The position numbers were made by a program, and so were the translations under genes. DNA of 64,000 bases from Flammeovirgaceae bacterium (lineage in GTDB: Bacteria; Bacteroidota; Bacteroidia; Cytophagales; Cyclobacteriaceae), in assembly GCA_020635915.1 (NCBI GenBank), contig JACJYU010000001.1:124001-188000 (forward strand), written 5' to 3'. Positions 51,065 through 60,623 of this stretch are shown piece after piece. The notes under the pieces were generated by a model, which saw nothing but the letters and a program-made list of their open reading frames with translations, made no database searches and was not told the DNA's origin. Numbering within the stretch: the first letter of the stretch is position 1; the number at the start of each line of letters is the position of its first letter.

Positions 51065-53002
51065 TCAGAGGGGGGGCTTGCTTTCCTCCGCAAAATGGGC
51101 GGCAAACCCTTCCAGGTCCATCGTGCCCTGGTCACCGGCCCCATGCCTCCTTACCGATACCTCGCGGTTGGCTACCTCCTTCTCCCCTACGATAAGCATA
51201 AAGGGCACTTTGCCCACCTCCGCGTCCCTGATCTTGCGGCCTATCTTTTCGTCCCTGTCATCGGCATAGCCCCTGATGTCCTTGCTTTTAAGCGTTTCCA
51301 CCACCTCATGGGCATAGTCGTTGAAACGCTCTGAAATGGGCAGCACGGCAATTTGGTCCGGGGACAGCCACAAGGGGAAGTTGCCGGCACAATGCTCGAT
51401 CAAAATGGCCACAAAACGCTCCAGCGAGCCGAAAGGTGCCCGGTGGATCATCACGGGCGTGTGCCTCTGGTTGTCCGAACCCACATACTCCAGCCCAAAC
51501 CGCTGTGGAAGCTGGTAGTCTACCTGTATGGTGCCCAATTGCCAGTTGCGGCCAAGGGCATCCTTCACCATAAAGTCAAGCTTGGGGCCATAGAAGGCAG
51601 CCTCGCCTTTTACGGCCACGGTCTCGAGCTTGCGCTCGTCCGCGGCCTCCTGTATCTCCCGTTCGGCCCTGTCCCACAGTTCGTCATCCCCAATGTATTT
51701 TTCCTTATTGGCCGGGTCCCGCAGGGAAACCTGGGCGGTATAATTTTCGAAACCCAGCGACTTGAACACGTGGAATACCAGGTCTATCACTTTGATGAAC
51801 TCCTCCTTTACCTGGTCGGGCCTGCAAAATATATGCGCATCGTCCTGGGTAAACCCCCTGACCCTGGTGAGCCCATGCAATTCCCCGCTCTGTTCATACC
51901 GGTACACGGTCCCAAATTCCGCATACCGTATGGGCAAATCCTTATAGGACCTGGGCCTGGTCTTGTATATCTCGCAGTGGTGCGGGCAGTTCATGGGCTT
52001 CAGCAGGAACTCCTCGCCTTCATCGGGCGTGTGGATGGGCTGAAAGGAGTCCTTGCCATACTTGTCGTAGTGCCCGGAGGTAACGTACAACTCCTTGCCG
52101 CCAATGTGCGGGGTGACTACCGGGTCGTACCCGGCTTTTACCTGTGCCTTGCGCATGAACTGCTCCAGCCGCTCCCGGAGGATGGTGCCCTTGGGAAGCC
52201 AAAGGGGAAGGCCCATGCCCACCTTCTCGGAAAAGGCAAAAAGTTCCAGTTCACGCCCTAATTTCCGGTGGTCCCTTTTCTTTGCCTCTTCCAGAAAGGC
52301 CAGGTATTCTTCCAGTTCCTTTTGTTTGGGGAAACTGATGCCGTATATCCTGGTGAGCATTTTGTTCTTCTCGTCACCGCGCCAGTAGGCACCGGCCACG
52401 CTCAGCAGTTTTATTGCCTTGATCACCCCGGTGGAGGGCACGTGGGGCCCACGGCAGAGGTCGGTAAAATTGCCCTGCTGGTAAAAGGTAATGGATCCGT
52501 CTTCCAGGCCGTCAATCAGCTCAAGTTTGTATTCGTCACCCTTCTTTTTAAAATAAGAAATGGCATCCGCTTTGGATATCTCCTTCCGCGTAAAGGTGTT
52601 TCCCTGCCGCGCCAGTTCAACCATCTTTTTCTCCACGGCCTGCAGTTCCTCCTCCCCAAAGGGCCTGTCGCCCAAATCCACATCGTAGTAAAAGCCATTT
52701 TCAATAGGCGGCCCAATGCCAAACTTGACGCCCGGGTACAAGGCCTCCAACGCTTCTGCCAACACGTGTGCGGAGGAATGCCAGAAGGCATACTTGCCCC
52801 CTTTGTCCTTCCAGGTAAAGATTTTTATTTCGGCATCGGACCCGATAGGCCTGTCGAGGTCCCACAACTCACCGTTCACCTCTATCGACAAAGCATTCCG
52901 CGCCAGCCCTTCGCTAATGCCCTTTGCAATTTCAATCCCCTTTACCCCCTTTTCAAACTCCCTGGAGGAGCCATCCGGCAATGATATTTTAATCCCACTC
53001 AT
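51065..53002 (-). CDS. thrS: Threonyl-tRNA synthetase
   Basis: This class II aminoacyl-tRNA synthetase, 645 residues, charges tRNA-Thr. An N-terminal TGS domain (residues 1-65) is followed by an editing domain with HSSAH (His75, His79). The catalytic core has a zinc Cys in MNCPHHCEIY and the motif 2 region RYAEFGTVYRYEQSGELHGLTRVRGFTQDDAH. The anticodon domain includes VAVLPISERFNDYAHEVVETLKSKDIR. It starts at ATG 53002, 134 bp before infC in the common order. The start and stop are unambiguous. Confidence 0.98.
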   Translation of the reverse strand: MSGIKISLPDGSSREFEKGVKGIEIAKGISEGLARNALSIEVNGELWDLDRPIGSDAEIKIFTWKDKGGKYAFWHSSAHVLAEALEALYPGVKFGIGPPIENGFYYDVDLGDRPFGEEELQAVEKKMVELARQGNTFTRKEISKADAISYFKKKGDEYKLELIDGLEDGSITFYQQGNFTDLCRGPHVPSTGVIKAIKLLSVAGAYWRGDEKNKMLTRIYGISFPKQKELEEYLAFLEEAKKRDHRKLGRELELFAFSEKVGMGLPLWLPKGTILRERLEQFMRKAQVKAGYDPVVTPHIGGKELYVTSGHYDKYGKDSFQPIHTPDEGEEFLLKPMNCPHHCEIYKTRPRSYKDLPIRYAEFGTVYRYEQSGELHGLTRVRGFTQDDAHIFCRPDQVKEEFIKVIDLVFHVFKSLGFENYTAQVSLRDPANKEKYIGDDELWDRAEREIQEAADERKLETVAVKGEAAFYGPKLDFMVKDALGRNWQLGTIQVDYQLPQRFGLEYVGSDNQRHTPVMIHRAPFGSLERFVAILIEHCAGNFPLWLSPDQIAVLPISERFNDYAHEVVETLKSKDIRGYADDRDEKIGRKIRDAEVGKVPFMLIVGEKEVANREVSVRRHGAGDQGTMDLEGFAAHFAEESKPPL

Positions 53003-53079
53003 TCAATGCTTATTAAGAATGCAAATATGGGGTTTTCTGGGGTCTTAACCACCCCTGATGGGGAAAATCGGGCGCAGGG

Positions 53080-55593
53080 CTACAATTGGAATTGGGCGGT
53101 GACGAGGACCCCAAACTTTCGTGCGCCCGGGTTGTCGAGGTAGGATACCCGGTGCACAAAATCCACCCGGAATATTTTAAAAATATTTTCAACGCCATAG
53201 CCCAACTCGATATAGGGTTTCCCATCCTTAAAAAAGCCCACGGGCAAAGCGGCCTCGCCCGTAGGGGTAAACCGGGAGACCAAATCCTTGTTGGATTGTC
53301 GCATCCCGCCAAAAATCACATTGGAGGTGGCCAGCAGGCGCCACTTCAACTTGTTCATCAACGGTATCCTGTTCAACAAGAACCCCTCAAAGTAGTGCCT
53401 GTATTGAATGGACGCGTAGTGGTCGCTGACAAACTCCCCGAAATCCATAAGGTTGTAGGTAACGGTGGAATAAAAAGGCGACTGGTTGCCCAGGTGCAAA
53501 GTCAACAATGGATAAGGGATGGTATTGAACACGTATTCACTGGTGAACGTCACCTTCCCTACGCCCAGGGGGCCTGCCTTCATTCGCTTTTTAATGGTCA
53601 GGTTCAGCTTGTCGTAATCGAACCCACTATCAAAAACGCCTTTAAAGCCGTGGGTGTACTTCAAGGTGATTTCCGGTGACTTATTGGTGCCCAAGCTAAA
53701 CCGCTCGTTGTCGTTTTGCAGAAAAACCTCATCGCGGGCGTACCGCGACTCAAGGCTGACTTCCGAGGAGCGGAACACGTCCAACACGGGAGAGGCCATA
53801 TCGCCCGGCCCCTGAAGGTAGCCAAAGTTGAACGTGGGTTCGTACGTCCAATGTTTGAAGGAAACCTTTTGCGAGAAACCTTTGAACAGTTCCCGCTGAA
53901 ACGCGGCCTGGTACTCATCGGTGTAAAAGCCACGCCTAAAATTTCCCCATCGCGTGGAGGTAAGGTAAATAGGGTTGTCGGTCAGGCTTTCGGCATCCAC
54001 CCCCAGCCTGCCCAGGTCGCGCCTTGCCCGGAAGGTAAGCGTGGTCCACCGCTGCCTCGACAAAATGTTTTGTGCCGAAGCAAAGTATTTAAAGCGCTCG
54101 TCATCAAACCCATAGGCACCCTGTACTTTGAAAATCCATTTCTTGCTGAATTGGTAGTTTGTCTTCAGTCCGGCCTGCAGCCGGAAGCCTTCCAGCGTGT
54201 TCCATGCCACCAGGCCCAGGTACGGCCCTACCTCCACCTTGCCCATGTTGTAGTAGCCGTCAATGATCACTTTAAAAATATCCGTGTAGGTCCTTACTAT
54301 GGGGATGTTCCGCAGCGTATCGATCATTTTGTACACGTTCTTTTCCGTTTCGCTCAGCGGCTCGTGCCTGAGGGTGTCCCAATAGGTGTCGTCCTCGTTC
54401 ATCCTGGCGTCTTCGGCTATTTGGATGGCCCGCTCGTAAAAGGAAAGTTCATAAGGTTTGTTGACCACAAAATTTTTGTTGCTGGTGTAAAACTTGGCCA
54501 ACATGCCGGCATTGTTTTTCCCTACCTCGCTCACGTCAATCAACACGCGGTTCCTGATTGGCAGCCAGGCGCCACTTTCCGTTCGTCCCAACTCCTGTTG
54601 TATCCTTATCTTCTCAATAAAATTCAGGTTGGCCTGCTTCCCGATGCTGGCATCGATCTGTTTCAGCCCATAACCTTGCTTGCTTATCCACATGGTGCCG
54701 GTAAACGCCAGGTCCTGGGGGCTCTTGGGATAAAAATCAAGCCGGTAACAAAACTCATTGTCGATATAAAGGCTGTCGGTGAGGTCGTACTCGTAATATA
54801 TCCTCCAACCATCGGCAATTGGCGATACAAATTCCTTGCTCACGATGTTCAACCAGTTTTGATAAAAATTGTATTCCTGAAAGGATGACCCCACCAGTTG
54901 GGTCACGGTGGACCCATCCTCTACCCCAATGCCATTTATTTTGGTCTTGAGTATCTCTTCTTTTTTCAGGGAAGGGTTATCGCGGTAGTACACCTTGGAA
55001 ACGCTTTCCGTGATAAAGAGCGGGAGGATTGGCTTGCCGTCTTCGCCTGCTATTTGCTCTACGCTATCCAGTACCTGGGTGATTTTCCTTACCACCTTCC
55101 TTTGCCGGAATTTTTCGGAAAGGTTGTCCACATCTATTTCAATTTTTGTATAGGTATCATACTCGTAGGCCGAGAGTTTCCTTTTGTCATTTTCCTTTTT
55201 GTTCTTCACCACGTTCCTAAGGATGTCCCAGGCAGGGTTTTCCCCGGCCAGGACCACCACTTCCTGCAGGCTAATGACATCTTCCACCAGTTGAAAGTTA
55301 ATTACCTGCGAACCCCCCTTTTGAACGGCCTTTGCCCGCGACAAATAACCCACATAGGATGCGTGGATGGAGTCGGTGGGGGAAAAGGTGGAAATGGAGT
55401 AATTGCCATTAAAGTCGGTAGTGGCCCCGATGGTGGTGCCTTTAAAGACCACATTGGCAAACGGTACCGGGTCCCCGCTGGCGGCATCGGTTACCTTACC
55501 GGTCACCTTTGTTACCTGGGCATGGGCGGGCAGGGTAAAGAAGGAGAGTAAGACGTACAAATAACCAAGCCGTGATCTCAAACCGCTTTGCAC
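53080..55593 (-). CDS. DUF5686 and carboxypeptidase-regulatory-domain outer-membrane protein
   Basis: This protein of about 837 residues is characteristic of Bacteroidota. A signal peptide (about residues 1-26, ending PAHAQ) is followed by a carboxypeptidase-regulatory-like domain (TGKVTDAASGDPVPFANVVFKG). A DUF5686 region (about 120-837) contains YDTYTKIEIDVDNLSEKF and a barrel-like C-terminus ending TAQFQL. The function is unknown; TonB-related outer-membrane proteins share this layout. The start is GTG at 55593, as no ATG precedes the signal. It stands alone on the minus strand. Confidence 0.83.
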   Translation of the reverse strand: MQSGLRSRLGYLYVLLSFFTLPAHAQVTKVTGKVTDAASGDPVPFANVVFKGTTIGATTDFNGNYSISTFSPTDSIHASYVGYLSRAKAVQKGGSQVINFQLVEDVISLQEVVVLAGENPAWDILRNVVKNKKENDKRKLSAYEYDTYTKIEIDVDNLSEKFRQRKVVRKITQVLDSVEQIAGEDGKPILPLFITESVSKVYYRDNPSLKKEEILKTKINGIGVEDGSTVTQLVGSSFQEYNFYQNWLNIVSKEFVSPIADGWRIYYEYDLTDSLYIDNEFCYRLDFYPKSPQDLAFTGTMWISKQGYGLKQIDASIGKQANLNFIEKIRIQQELGRTESGAWLPIRNRVLIDVSEVGKNNAGMLAKFYTSNKNFVVNKPYELSFYERAIQIAEDARMNEDDTYWDTLRHEPLSETEKNVYKMIDTLRNIPIVRTYTDIFKVIIDGYYNMGKVEVGPYLGLVAWNTLEGFRLQAGLKTNYQFSKKWIFKVQGAYGFDDERFKYFASAQNILSRQRWTTLTFRARRDLGRLGVDAESLTDNPIYLTSTRWGNFRRGFYTDEYQAAFQRELFKGFSQKVSFKHWTYEPTFNFGYLQGPGDMASPVLDVFRSSEVSLESRYARDEVFLQNDNERFSLGTNKSPEITLKYTHGFKGVFDSGFDYDKLNLTIKKRMKAGPLGVGKVTFTSEYVFNTIPYPLLTLHLGNQSPFYSTVTYNLMDFGEFVSDHYASIQYRHYFEGFLLNRIPLMNKLKWRLLATSNVIFGGMRQSNKDLVSRFTPTGEAALPVGFFKDGKPYIELGYGVENIFKIFRVDFVHRVSYLDNPGARKFGVLVTAQFQL

Positions 55594-55673
55594 AATGAAT
55601 TAAAAGTCAAAATTAGCCAAATAAAGCAATCCTTAACTACCCTTTATCCACAGGAAAATACAATCAACGAGTG

Positions 55674-56321
55674 TTAAAGCCGAATGGGTTCCTTTTGGCC
55701 TAAATAATGGGGGGTGGTTTTCAATATGTACAAGTCCAGGATGGCCTTTGCCCGCGCGAGGTATTCCCTCCAATGCACCTTTTCGGTTACCTCAATATCG
55801 GGCTCGTTGTTTACATAGGCCACGGCATCTATACCGTAATAGTGGGAAATGAACAGCGCCCGGTAACAGTGAAAGGTCTGGGTAACAATGGTTATTTCCT
55901 CCTGGCCAAATATTTCCTTGCTCCGCACCACGGAATCCAGGGTGCGGAACCCGGCATAGTCCAGGGTAATGGCAGAGGACGGGATGCCCAATTTCACCAA
56001 TGCCTTTTTCATCTCCAGGGGCTCGTTGTAATATTTTGTCCGGTTGTCGCCACTCACGATAAAATGCTTCACCTTGCCATTTTTAAACAGGGAGGCAGCG
56101 GTTTCCATCCTGTTGTCAAAAAAAGGATTGGGCTCCCCGGTGGTCAATAAATGGCTGGTACCGAGCACCAGGGCCACCGGGTGGTGGGAGAGGCTGTCAT
56201 AATGGGAATACACCCTGTCTGCCGTGCTGTTCACTATCCAAATGTTGGAGGCCACCACAAACAAAGCCACCCCTATGGCAAGGTAAAAAAGTTGCCTGAG
56301 CACCCTTGATAAAAAAAACAT
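55674..56321 (-). CDS. SanA/YdcF-like DUF218 membrane protein
   Basis: This 215-residue inner-membrane protein has one N-terminal helix (about residues 10-28) and a DUF218 domain: VALVLGTSHLLTTGEPN, FFDNRMETAASLFKNGKVKHFIVSGDN, SAITLDYAGFRTLDSVVRSKEIFG and ITIVTQTFHCYRALFISHYYG. E. coli SanA affects vancomycin sensitivity of the envelope; the molecular role is not settled. Its length agrees with SanA rather than the longer YdcF. It starts 30 bp after the TrmH stop, suggesting a unit. Confidence 0.82.
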   Translation of the reverse strand: MFFLSRVLRQLFYLAIGVALFVVASNIWIVNSTADRVYSHYDSLSHHPVALVLGTSHLLTTGEPNPFFDNRMETAASLFKNGKVKHFIVSGDNRTKYYNEPLEMKKALVKLGIPSSAITLDYAGFRTLDSVVRSKEIFGQEEITIVTQTFHCYRALFISHYYGIDAVAYVNNEPDIEVTEKVHWREYLARAKAILDLYILKTTPHYLGQKEPIRL

Positions 56322-56351
56322 ATAGACTAAACAGATAAAGCCGGCACAAAG

Positions 56352-57035
56352 TTACTGAATTGATCGCAAATACTTTTGCTCAATCATTTCCGACCTTTTG
56401 ACGGACTTCCTGTACCATTCCAATTTCAGGTCGGCCCGTTCCGATGGCGGAAGTTGCCAGTTTATGGAAGATGCCCGCACCCTGCCCATCAGCTCGTATA
56501 TGCAGATGGCGGCACTCACCGACAGGTTCAGGCTTTCAGTAAAACCTTCCATTGGGATTTTTACCAGTTGGTCGGCCCCTTTGCAGGCCGTTTCCGATAA
56601 CCCGTGCAGTTCGTTGCCCATGACCACGGCCATTTTTTGCGAAATGTCCACCTCGCCAATGGGCGTATCGGCAGCAGGCGAAGTGGCCAGGATTCTATAC
56701 CCGGCATCTTTTAACCGCGCAAAACACAGCGGTGTGTTGTCCGCTCCAGGCTTGTTGTAATGGTTGATGGTCAGCCATTTGTCTGCCCCTTGCAACACCC
56801 TTTTGTTTGCCCCATATGCATGTTGGTTTTCGATAAGGTGGACGTCCTGTATGCCAAAGCACTCCATGGTACGAAAAACGGCACTTGCATTTTGGGATTG
56901 GTAGATATCTTCCAGCACAAGCGCAAGGTGGCGCGTGCGGTGGTCAAGCACGGCCTCCATCAGCCTTTTTTTGTTCCCGGATATAAATTGGGAAAGGTGC
57001 CGGGCAAGCCCCTCCTTGCTATCGTTGCCGTCCAT
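56352..57035 (-). CDS. trmH: tRNA (guanosine-18-2'-O)-methyltransferase TrmH
   Basis: This 227-residue SPOUT-class enzyme methylates the ribose of G18 in tRNA. Motif 1 is HLALVLEDIYQSQNASAVFRTMECFG, motif 2 is VVMGNELHGLSE, and motif 3 is IPMEGFTESLNLSVSAAICIYEL, forming the knot. The length is close to E. coli TrmH. It precedes the SanA-like gene by 30 bp on the minus strand. The N-terminal helix (LARHLSQFISGNKKRLMEAVL) suits tRNA binding. Confidence 0.92.
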   Translation of the reverse strand: MDGNDSKEGLARHLSQFISGNKKRLMEAVLDHRTRHLALVLEDIYQSQNASAVFRTMECFGIQDVHLIENQHAYGANKRVLQGADKWLTINHYNKPGADNTPLCFARLKDAGYRILATSPAADTPIGEVDISQKMAVVMGNELHGLSETACKGADQLVKIPMEGFTESLNLSVSAAICIYELMGRVRASSINWQLPPSERADLKLEWYRKSVKRSEMIEQKYLRSIQ

Positions 57036-57171
57036 TGCCTATAATGGTTTTTGGCCTTGCCCGTATTCCCATCATCGGGGCCATTGCCCCAACTGTTTCA
57101 CGCATATAGCGGTACAATGCCATAGTGTAAAGCAAAAATATGGCAAAATGGACAGGGTTTATCGCCTATTT

Positions 57172-57203
57172 TTTGAGTAAAAAACCAAAAAGTAGTAATT
57201 TTC
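57172..57203 (+). promoter_or_regulatory. Candidate promoter of the small exported protein gene
   Basis: TTTG (57172-57175), a 20-nt spacer and TAATTTTC (57196-57203) resemble the Bacteroidota promoter, with one mismatch in the -7 box. Transcription would start near 57210, about 30 nt before the ATG. Confidence 0.42.
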
Positions 57204-57240
57204 AGGTTATTACAATCTAATGTCTGACCTAAAAAACCGA

Positions 57241-57705
57241 ATGATGAAGATCAAAGTACTGTTTATGTTTGCCATGGTATGCATGATAAACACCATGGCC
57301 ATTGCCCAGGATGATGCGATTACCGATGAGGACTTGAGGAAATATGCCGTGGCCATGGATTCCATTGAGAACATGAAAACCCACCTTATTGAAACGATTA
57401 CAGAAATGGTAAAGGGCAACGAAGAAGTTTCTGCCTCCCGTTACAATGAGTTGTCCAAAATAATAGATGACGAAACCAAGCTGGCCGGGGCGGAGGCCAC
57501 CGAAACGGAAATTGCTTTTGTGAAATCGGTGGCCGCCAAAAAAGAAGAGGAAACGGCAAAAATAAACGAAGCTTTTCAGTCTTTGGCCGTGGATTACATC
57601 GGGGCCAAAACCTACAATGCCGTAAAAAAAGCACTGAAGGAAGACGAGGCCATCAAAGCAAAATACGAGGCCATGGTCAGCGAACTGTCGGCAAAAAAAC
57701 AATAA
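57241..57705 (+). CDS. Small exported protein of unknown function
   Basis: This 154-residue protein starts with a signal peptide from ATG 57241 or 57244 (MKIKVLFMFAMVCMINTMAIAQ). The mature part is acidic and helical, with long stretches of Ala, Glu and Lys (SASRYNELSKIIDDETKLAGAEATETEIAFV, then AAKKEEETAKINEAF), and ends AMVSELSAKKQ. No Cys or known domain is visible. A terminator follows within 20 bp. It might be a periplasmic binding or chaperone-like protein, but nothing shows this. Confidence 0.7.
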   Translation: MMKIKVLFMFAMVCMINTMAIAQDDAITDEDLRKYAVAMDSIENMKTHLIETITEMVKGNEEVSASRYNELSKIIDDETKLAGAEATETEIAFVKSVAAKKEEETAKINEAFQSLAVDYIGAKTYNAVKKALKEDEAIKAKYEAMVSELSAKKQ

Positions 57706-57724
57706 CCCCCTAACCCCATTGAAG

Positions 57725-57765
57725 AAGCTGTCCCAAAAGCCATGGCTTTTGGGACAGCTTTTTTT
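57725..57765. terminator. Strong convergent terminator between the small exported gene and parC
   Basis: A 17-bp perfect stem (57725-57741 with 57744-57760) has a 2-nt apex (nominal; the tip will open) and is followed by a T run. It ends at the parC stop (57764) and probably serves the plus-strand gene; on the minus strand the stem lies just beyond parC. Confidence 0.88.
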
Positions 57766-60607
57766 ACAGGTCCAACTCGATGGTTTCCCCCACGCCAAAA
57801 GCCCGGGCATCTTCAGGTGGCCCCCCACTATCTTTTGCGCTTACCTTTTTTTGCTTTTCCTTTTGAGGCTGGTTTTCTTCGAAGAGGCTTGCTTGTCCCC
57901 CTTTTTGATTTTGGCCTTGGCGTTCTTCCAGGCTTGGCCTTTGGTTTTTTTGACGGGCTTCTTTTTTGGGCTGGCCGTTTTGCCCTTCCTGCTTTTGTGG
58001 CTTTTTTTTTTGCGACTGTGGACGAACGGAAACCCCACTCGGCCCAGGCGCACCTTCCTGCAGTCCCTCCTCCCCACCGGGGCCCTCCACGGGCCTCAAC
58101 TTGGCCACCTTGTGCGGTGACAACCGGTTGCCCATGGCCTTCCACCCTTTCACGTCCACTACTTCGTCCAGGCGTACCGTTTCAGTTTGCCTGGCCTTGC
58201 TTTTGCCTTTAACCAATTCCACCGCCACCTCCGGGGAGGTTTCGGTCGACACAAACTCAAGGCGCGAACCAATGGACTCGGAAATAAACCCAAATTCCTT
58301 GTCCATGGTGTTGGTTTCGACAAGGAACCGCTTTACAAAATATTGCTTGGCCTCCCCATCCTTGTACACTGCGGTAATGACTTTGCCCGGATCAAATTTT
58401 TCCACCAACAATGTCTTCTCCTCCCCTTCAAAACGGGTGTTGGGCTCGAAGCCCGTCAATTTATAGTTACCGCTTTTGGTGATCGAAAGGATCAGGTCGT
58501 CCCCGTCAAACTTGCCCACATGCCAGCCCCTTTTTTCTTTGTTCAGGCGCCCGGATATGGGGTCAAACCACAAGTCCAGCCCACTCAGGGTGGAGACACC
58601 CGATTGGAGCAGTTCCACCTTCCTGATGGGGTATTTGGTAAGGGTATTCCCACGGGACCCCCTCCCTTTTATTTCAAGACCGGAAAAATCAAACTCAAAA
58701 ACCTTCTTGCGGGCCGTGCTTGCCGCGGTAAGCTTCACATTGACCACCTCAGCCTCACCATTGGGGTTGGCGCTCAAGTAGTGCACCCGGCTGTTGGGGT
58801 TGCCCTGGGCAAGGTCGTATTCTTTGTCCCGGATTATGGCGGGCATGGAAAAACGCTTGACAAAAGACTTGCCCGTTTTTCCATCGGAGTAGATGAGGTT
58901 GTACACCATCCTGTCGTCCCCTTTCTTCCACACTCCCGCATACAAAATATCCTTGCCCATAAACACTTTCTCCGCTATGCGCGATACTATGGCCTTGCCA
59001 TCTTTCCTAATGGCAATGATATCGTCTATCTCCGAGCACTCCGCAATAAACTCGTCACGCTTCAGCCCCCACCCAATAAAGCCATCGGCCCGGTTTACAT
59101 AAAGTTTTTGGTTGTTGGCGATTACTTCCGTGGCCGCTACGGTTTGAAAGCCTTTTATCTCCGTCCTTCTCTCCCGGCCTTTGCCATATTTGTCCAGCAG
59201 GTTTTGGTAGTAGGATATGGCATACTCCGTCAGGTGCTTCAGGTGGTGCCTGGTTTGCTTTAGTTCTTCCTCCAGGCCTTTAAGCAGTTCGTCTGCCTTA
59301 AAGGAATCATACCTGGAGATACGCTTGATCTTTATTTCCGTCAACCGAAGGATGTCGTCCCGGGTGATCTCCCGGTAGAACTGCTTCTTATAGGGTTTAA
59401 GCCCTTTGTCAATGGTGCCGATCACCTCCTCAAAAGTCTCGCACTCCTCGATGTTCCGGTAAATGCGCTTTTCGATAAATATCTTTTCCAGGGAAGAAAA
59501 CAGGATCTTCTCCATCAACTCGTCCCGCTTGATCTCCAGCTCCCGTTTCAGCAGCCCCACCGTTTGTTCCGTATTGTATTTGAGGATTTCGTTCACTTTC
59601 ATGAACCTCGGCTTTTCCTCCACGATCACGCAGGCGTTGGGGGATATGGACACTTCACAGTCGGTAAAGGCGTACAGTGCATCCATCACCACCTCCGGGG
59701 CATGGCCGGGCTGCAGGTGCACGAGTATTTCCACCTCCCGGGCAGTATTGTCCACCACCTGTTTTATTTTGATCTTCCCTTTTTCGCTGGCCTTGACAAT
59801 GGACTCAATTAATGAGGTAGTGGTGGTGCCATAAGGTATTTCCTTGATAACCAGCGTCTTCTTGTCCTGCACTTCGATTTTTGCCCTCACTTTGATGCGC
59901 CCTCCCCTTTGTCCCTGGTCGTATTCGGCAAAATCGGCATACCCCCCGCCCGGAAAATCGGGAAAGATCTTGGGCGACTTTCCTTTCAATACCTCTATGG
60001 AAGCTTTTACCAGTTCGCAAAAGTTGTGGGGCAAAATTTTCGTGGATAGCCCCACGGCAATCCCTTCCACCCCCTGTGCCAGCAGCAGCGGAAACTTGAC
60101 CGGCAGGGTGACCGGTTCTTTCTTCCTTCCATCATAGGACAACTGCCATTCCGTGGTCTGGGGGTTGTAAACCACATCAAGGGCAAATTTCGACAACCGG
60201 GCTTCAATGTACCGGGGCGCGGCCGCGCTGTCCCCTGTCCTTACGTCCCCCCAGTTTCCCTGGGTTTCGAGCAACAGGTCTTTTTGCCCGAGGTTTACGA
60301 TGGCCTCCCCTATGGCCGCATCGCCATGGGGGTGGTACTGCATCGTTTGGCCTATTACGTTGGCCACTTTGTTGAACCGGCCATCGTCCATTTCCTTTAT
60401 CGCGTGGGCGATCCTCCGCTGCACAGGCTTAAGCCCGTCTTCAATACGGGGCACGGCCCGCTCCAATATCACGTACGATGCGTAATCAAGAAACCAATAT
60501 TGGTACAACTCATCCACCGAATCGAGGTCGTGCGACCCATCCTGTCCAGCGGCCTTGCCCTTGAGTACCTTTGGTTTGTGCGTTTTGTCTTTTTTTCTTT
60601 TGCCCAT
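57764..60607 (-). CDS. parC: DNA topoisomerase IV subunit A
   Basis: This 947-residue subunit cuts and rejoins DNA to unlink chromosomes. The breakage-reunion domain has the catalytic Tyr133 in AAPRYIEARL, with YHPHGDAAIGEAIVNLGQ before it and LLETQGNWGDVRTGDSAAA. The C-terminal domain contains beta-propeller-like blades. A tail of about 108 residues (840-947) is very rich in Gln, Lys and Pro and contains QASLF (905-909), then FGVGETIELDL. The parE gene precedes it by 16 bp on the same strand. The GyrA alternative is disfavoured by the parE partner. Confidence 0.92.
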   Translation of the reverse strand: MGKRKKDKTHKPKVLKGKAAGQDGSHDLDSVDELYQYWFLDYASYVILERAVPRIEDGLKPVQRRIAHAIKEMDDGRFNKVANVIGQTMQYHPHGDAAIGEAIVNLGQKDLLLETQGNWGDVRTGDSAAAPRYIEARLSKFALDVVYNPQTTEWQLSYDGRKKEPVTLPVKFPLLLAQGVEGIAVGLSTKILPHNFCELVKASIEVLKGKSPKIFPDFPGGGYADFAEYDQGQRGGRIKVRAKIEVQDKKTLVIKEIPYGTTTTSLIESIVKASEKGKIKIKQVVDNTAREVEILVHLQPGHAPEVVMDALYAFTDCEVSISPNACVIVEEKPRFMKVNEILKYNTEQTVGLLKRELEIKRDELMEKILFSSLEKIFIEKRIYRNIEECETFEEVIGTIDKGLKPYKKQFYREITRDDILRLTEIKIKRISRYDSFKADELLKGLEEELKQTRHHLKHLTEYAISYYQNLLDKYGKGRERRTEIKGFQTVAATEVIANNQKLYVNRADGFIGWGLKRDEFIAECSEIDDIIAIRKDGKAIVSRIAEKVFMGKDILYAGVWKKGDDRMVYNLIYSDGKTGKSFVKRFSMPAIIRDKEYDLAQGNPNSRVHYLSANPNGEAEVVNVKLTAASTARKKVFEFDFSGLEIKGRGSRGNTLTKYPIRKVELLQSGVSTLSGLDLWFDPISGRLNKEKRGWHVGKFDGDDLILSITKSGNYKLTGFEPNTRFEGEEKTLLVEKFDPGKVITAVYKDGEAKQYFVKRFLVETNTMDKEFGFISESIGSRLEFVSTETSPEVAVELVKGKSKARQTETVRLDEVVDVKGWKAMGNRLSPHKVAKLRPVEGPGGEEGLQEGAPGPSGVSVRPQSQKKKPQKQEGQNGQPKKEARQKNQRPSLEERQGQNQKGGQASLFEENQPQKEKQKKVSAKDSGGPPEDARAFGVGETIELDL

Positions 60608-60623
60608 AGGAGCTTTTGCCTTT

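Noticed and set aside
51353..52261. Open frame of 302 codons on the plus strand
   Set aside because: It is antisense to thrS, and its composition is typical of a shadow frame.
53716..54888. Open frame of 390 codons on the plus strand
   Set aside because: It is antisense to the DUF5686 gene, with no recognisable domain and no signal peptide or start context.
57828..58145. Lys/Arg-rich frame of 105 codons on the minus strand
   Set aside because: It is another frame of the low-complexity end of parC, so the basic composition comes from the repetitive codons there.
58187..59263. Open frame of 358 codons on the plus strand
   Set aside because: It is antisense to the C-terminal half of parC, which is well supported.
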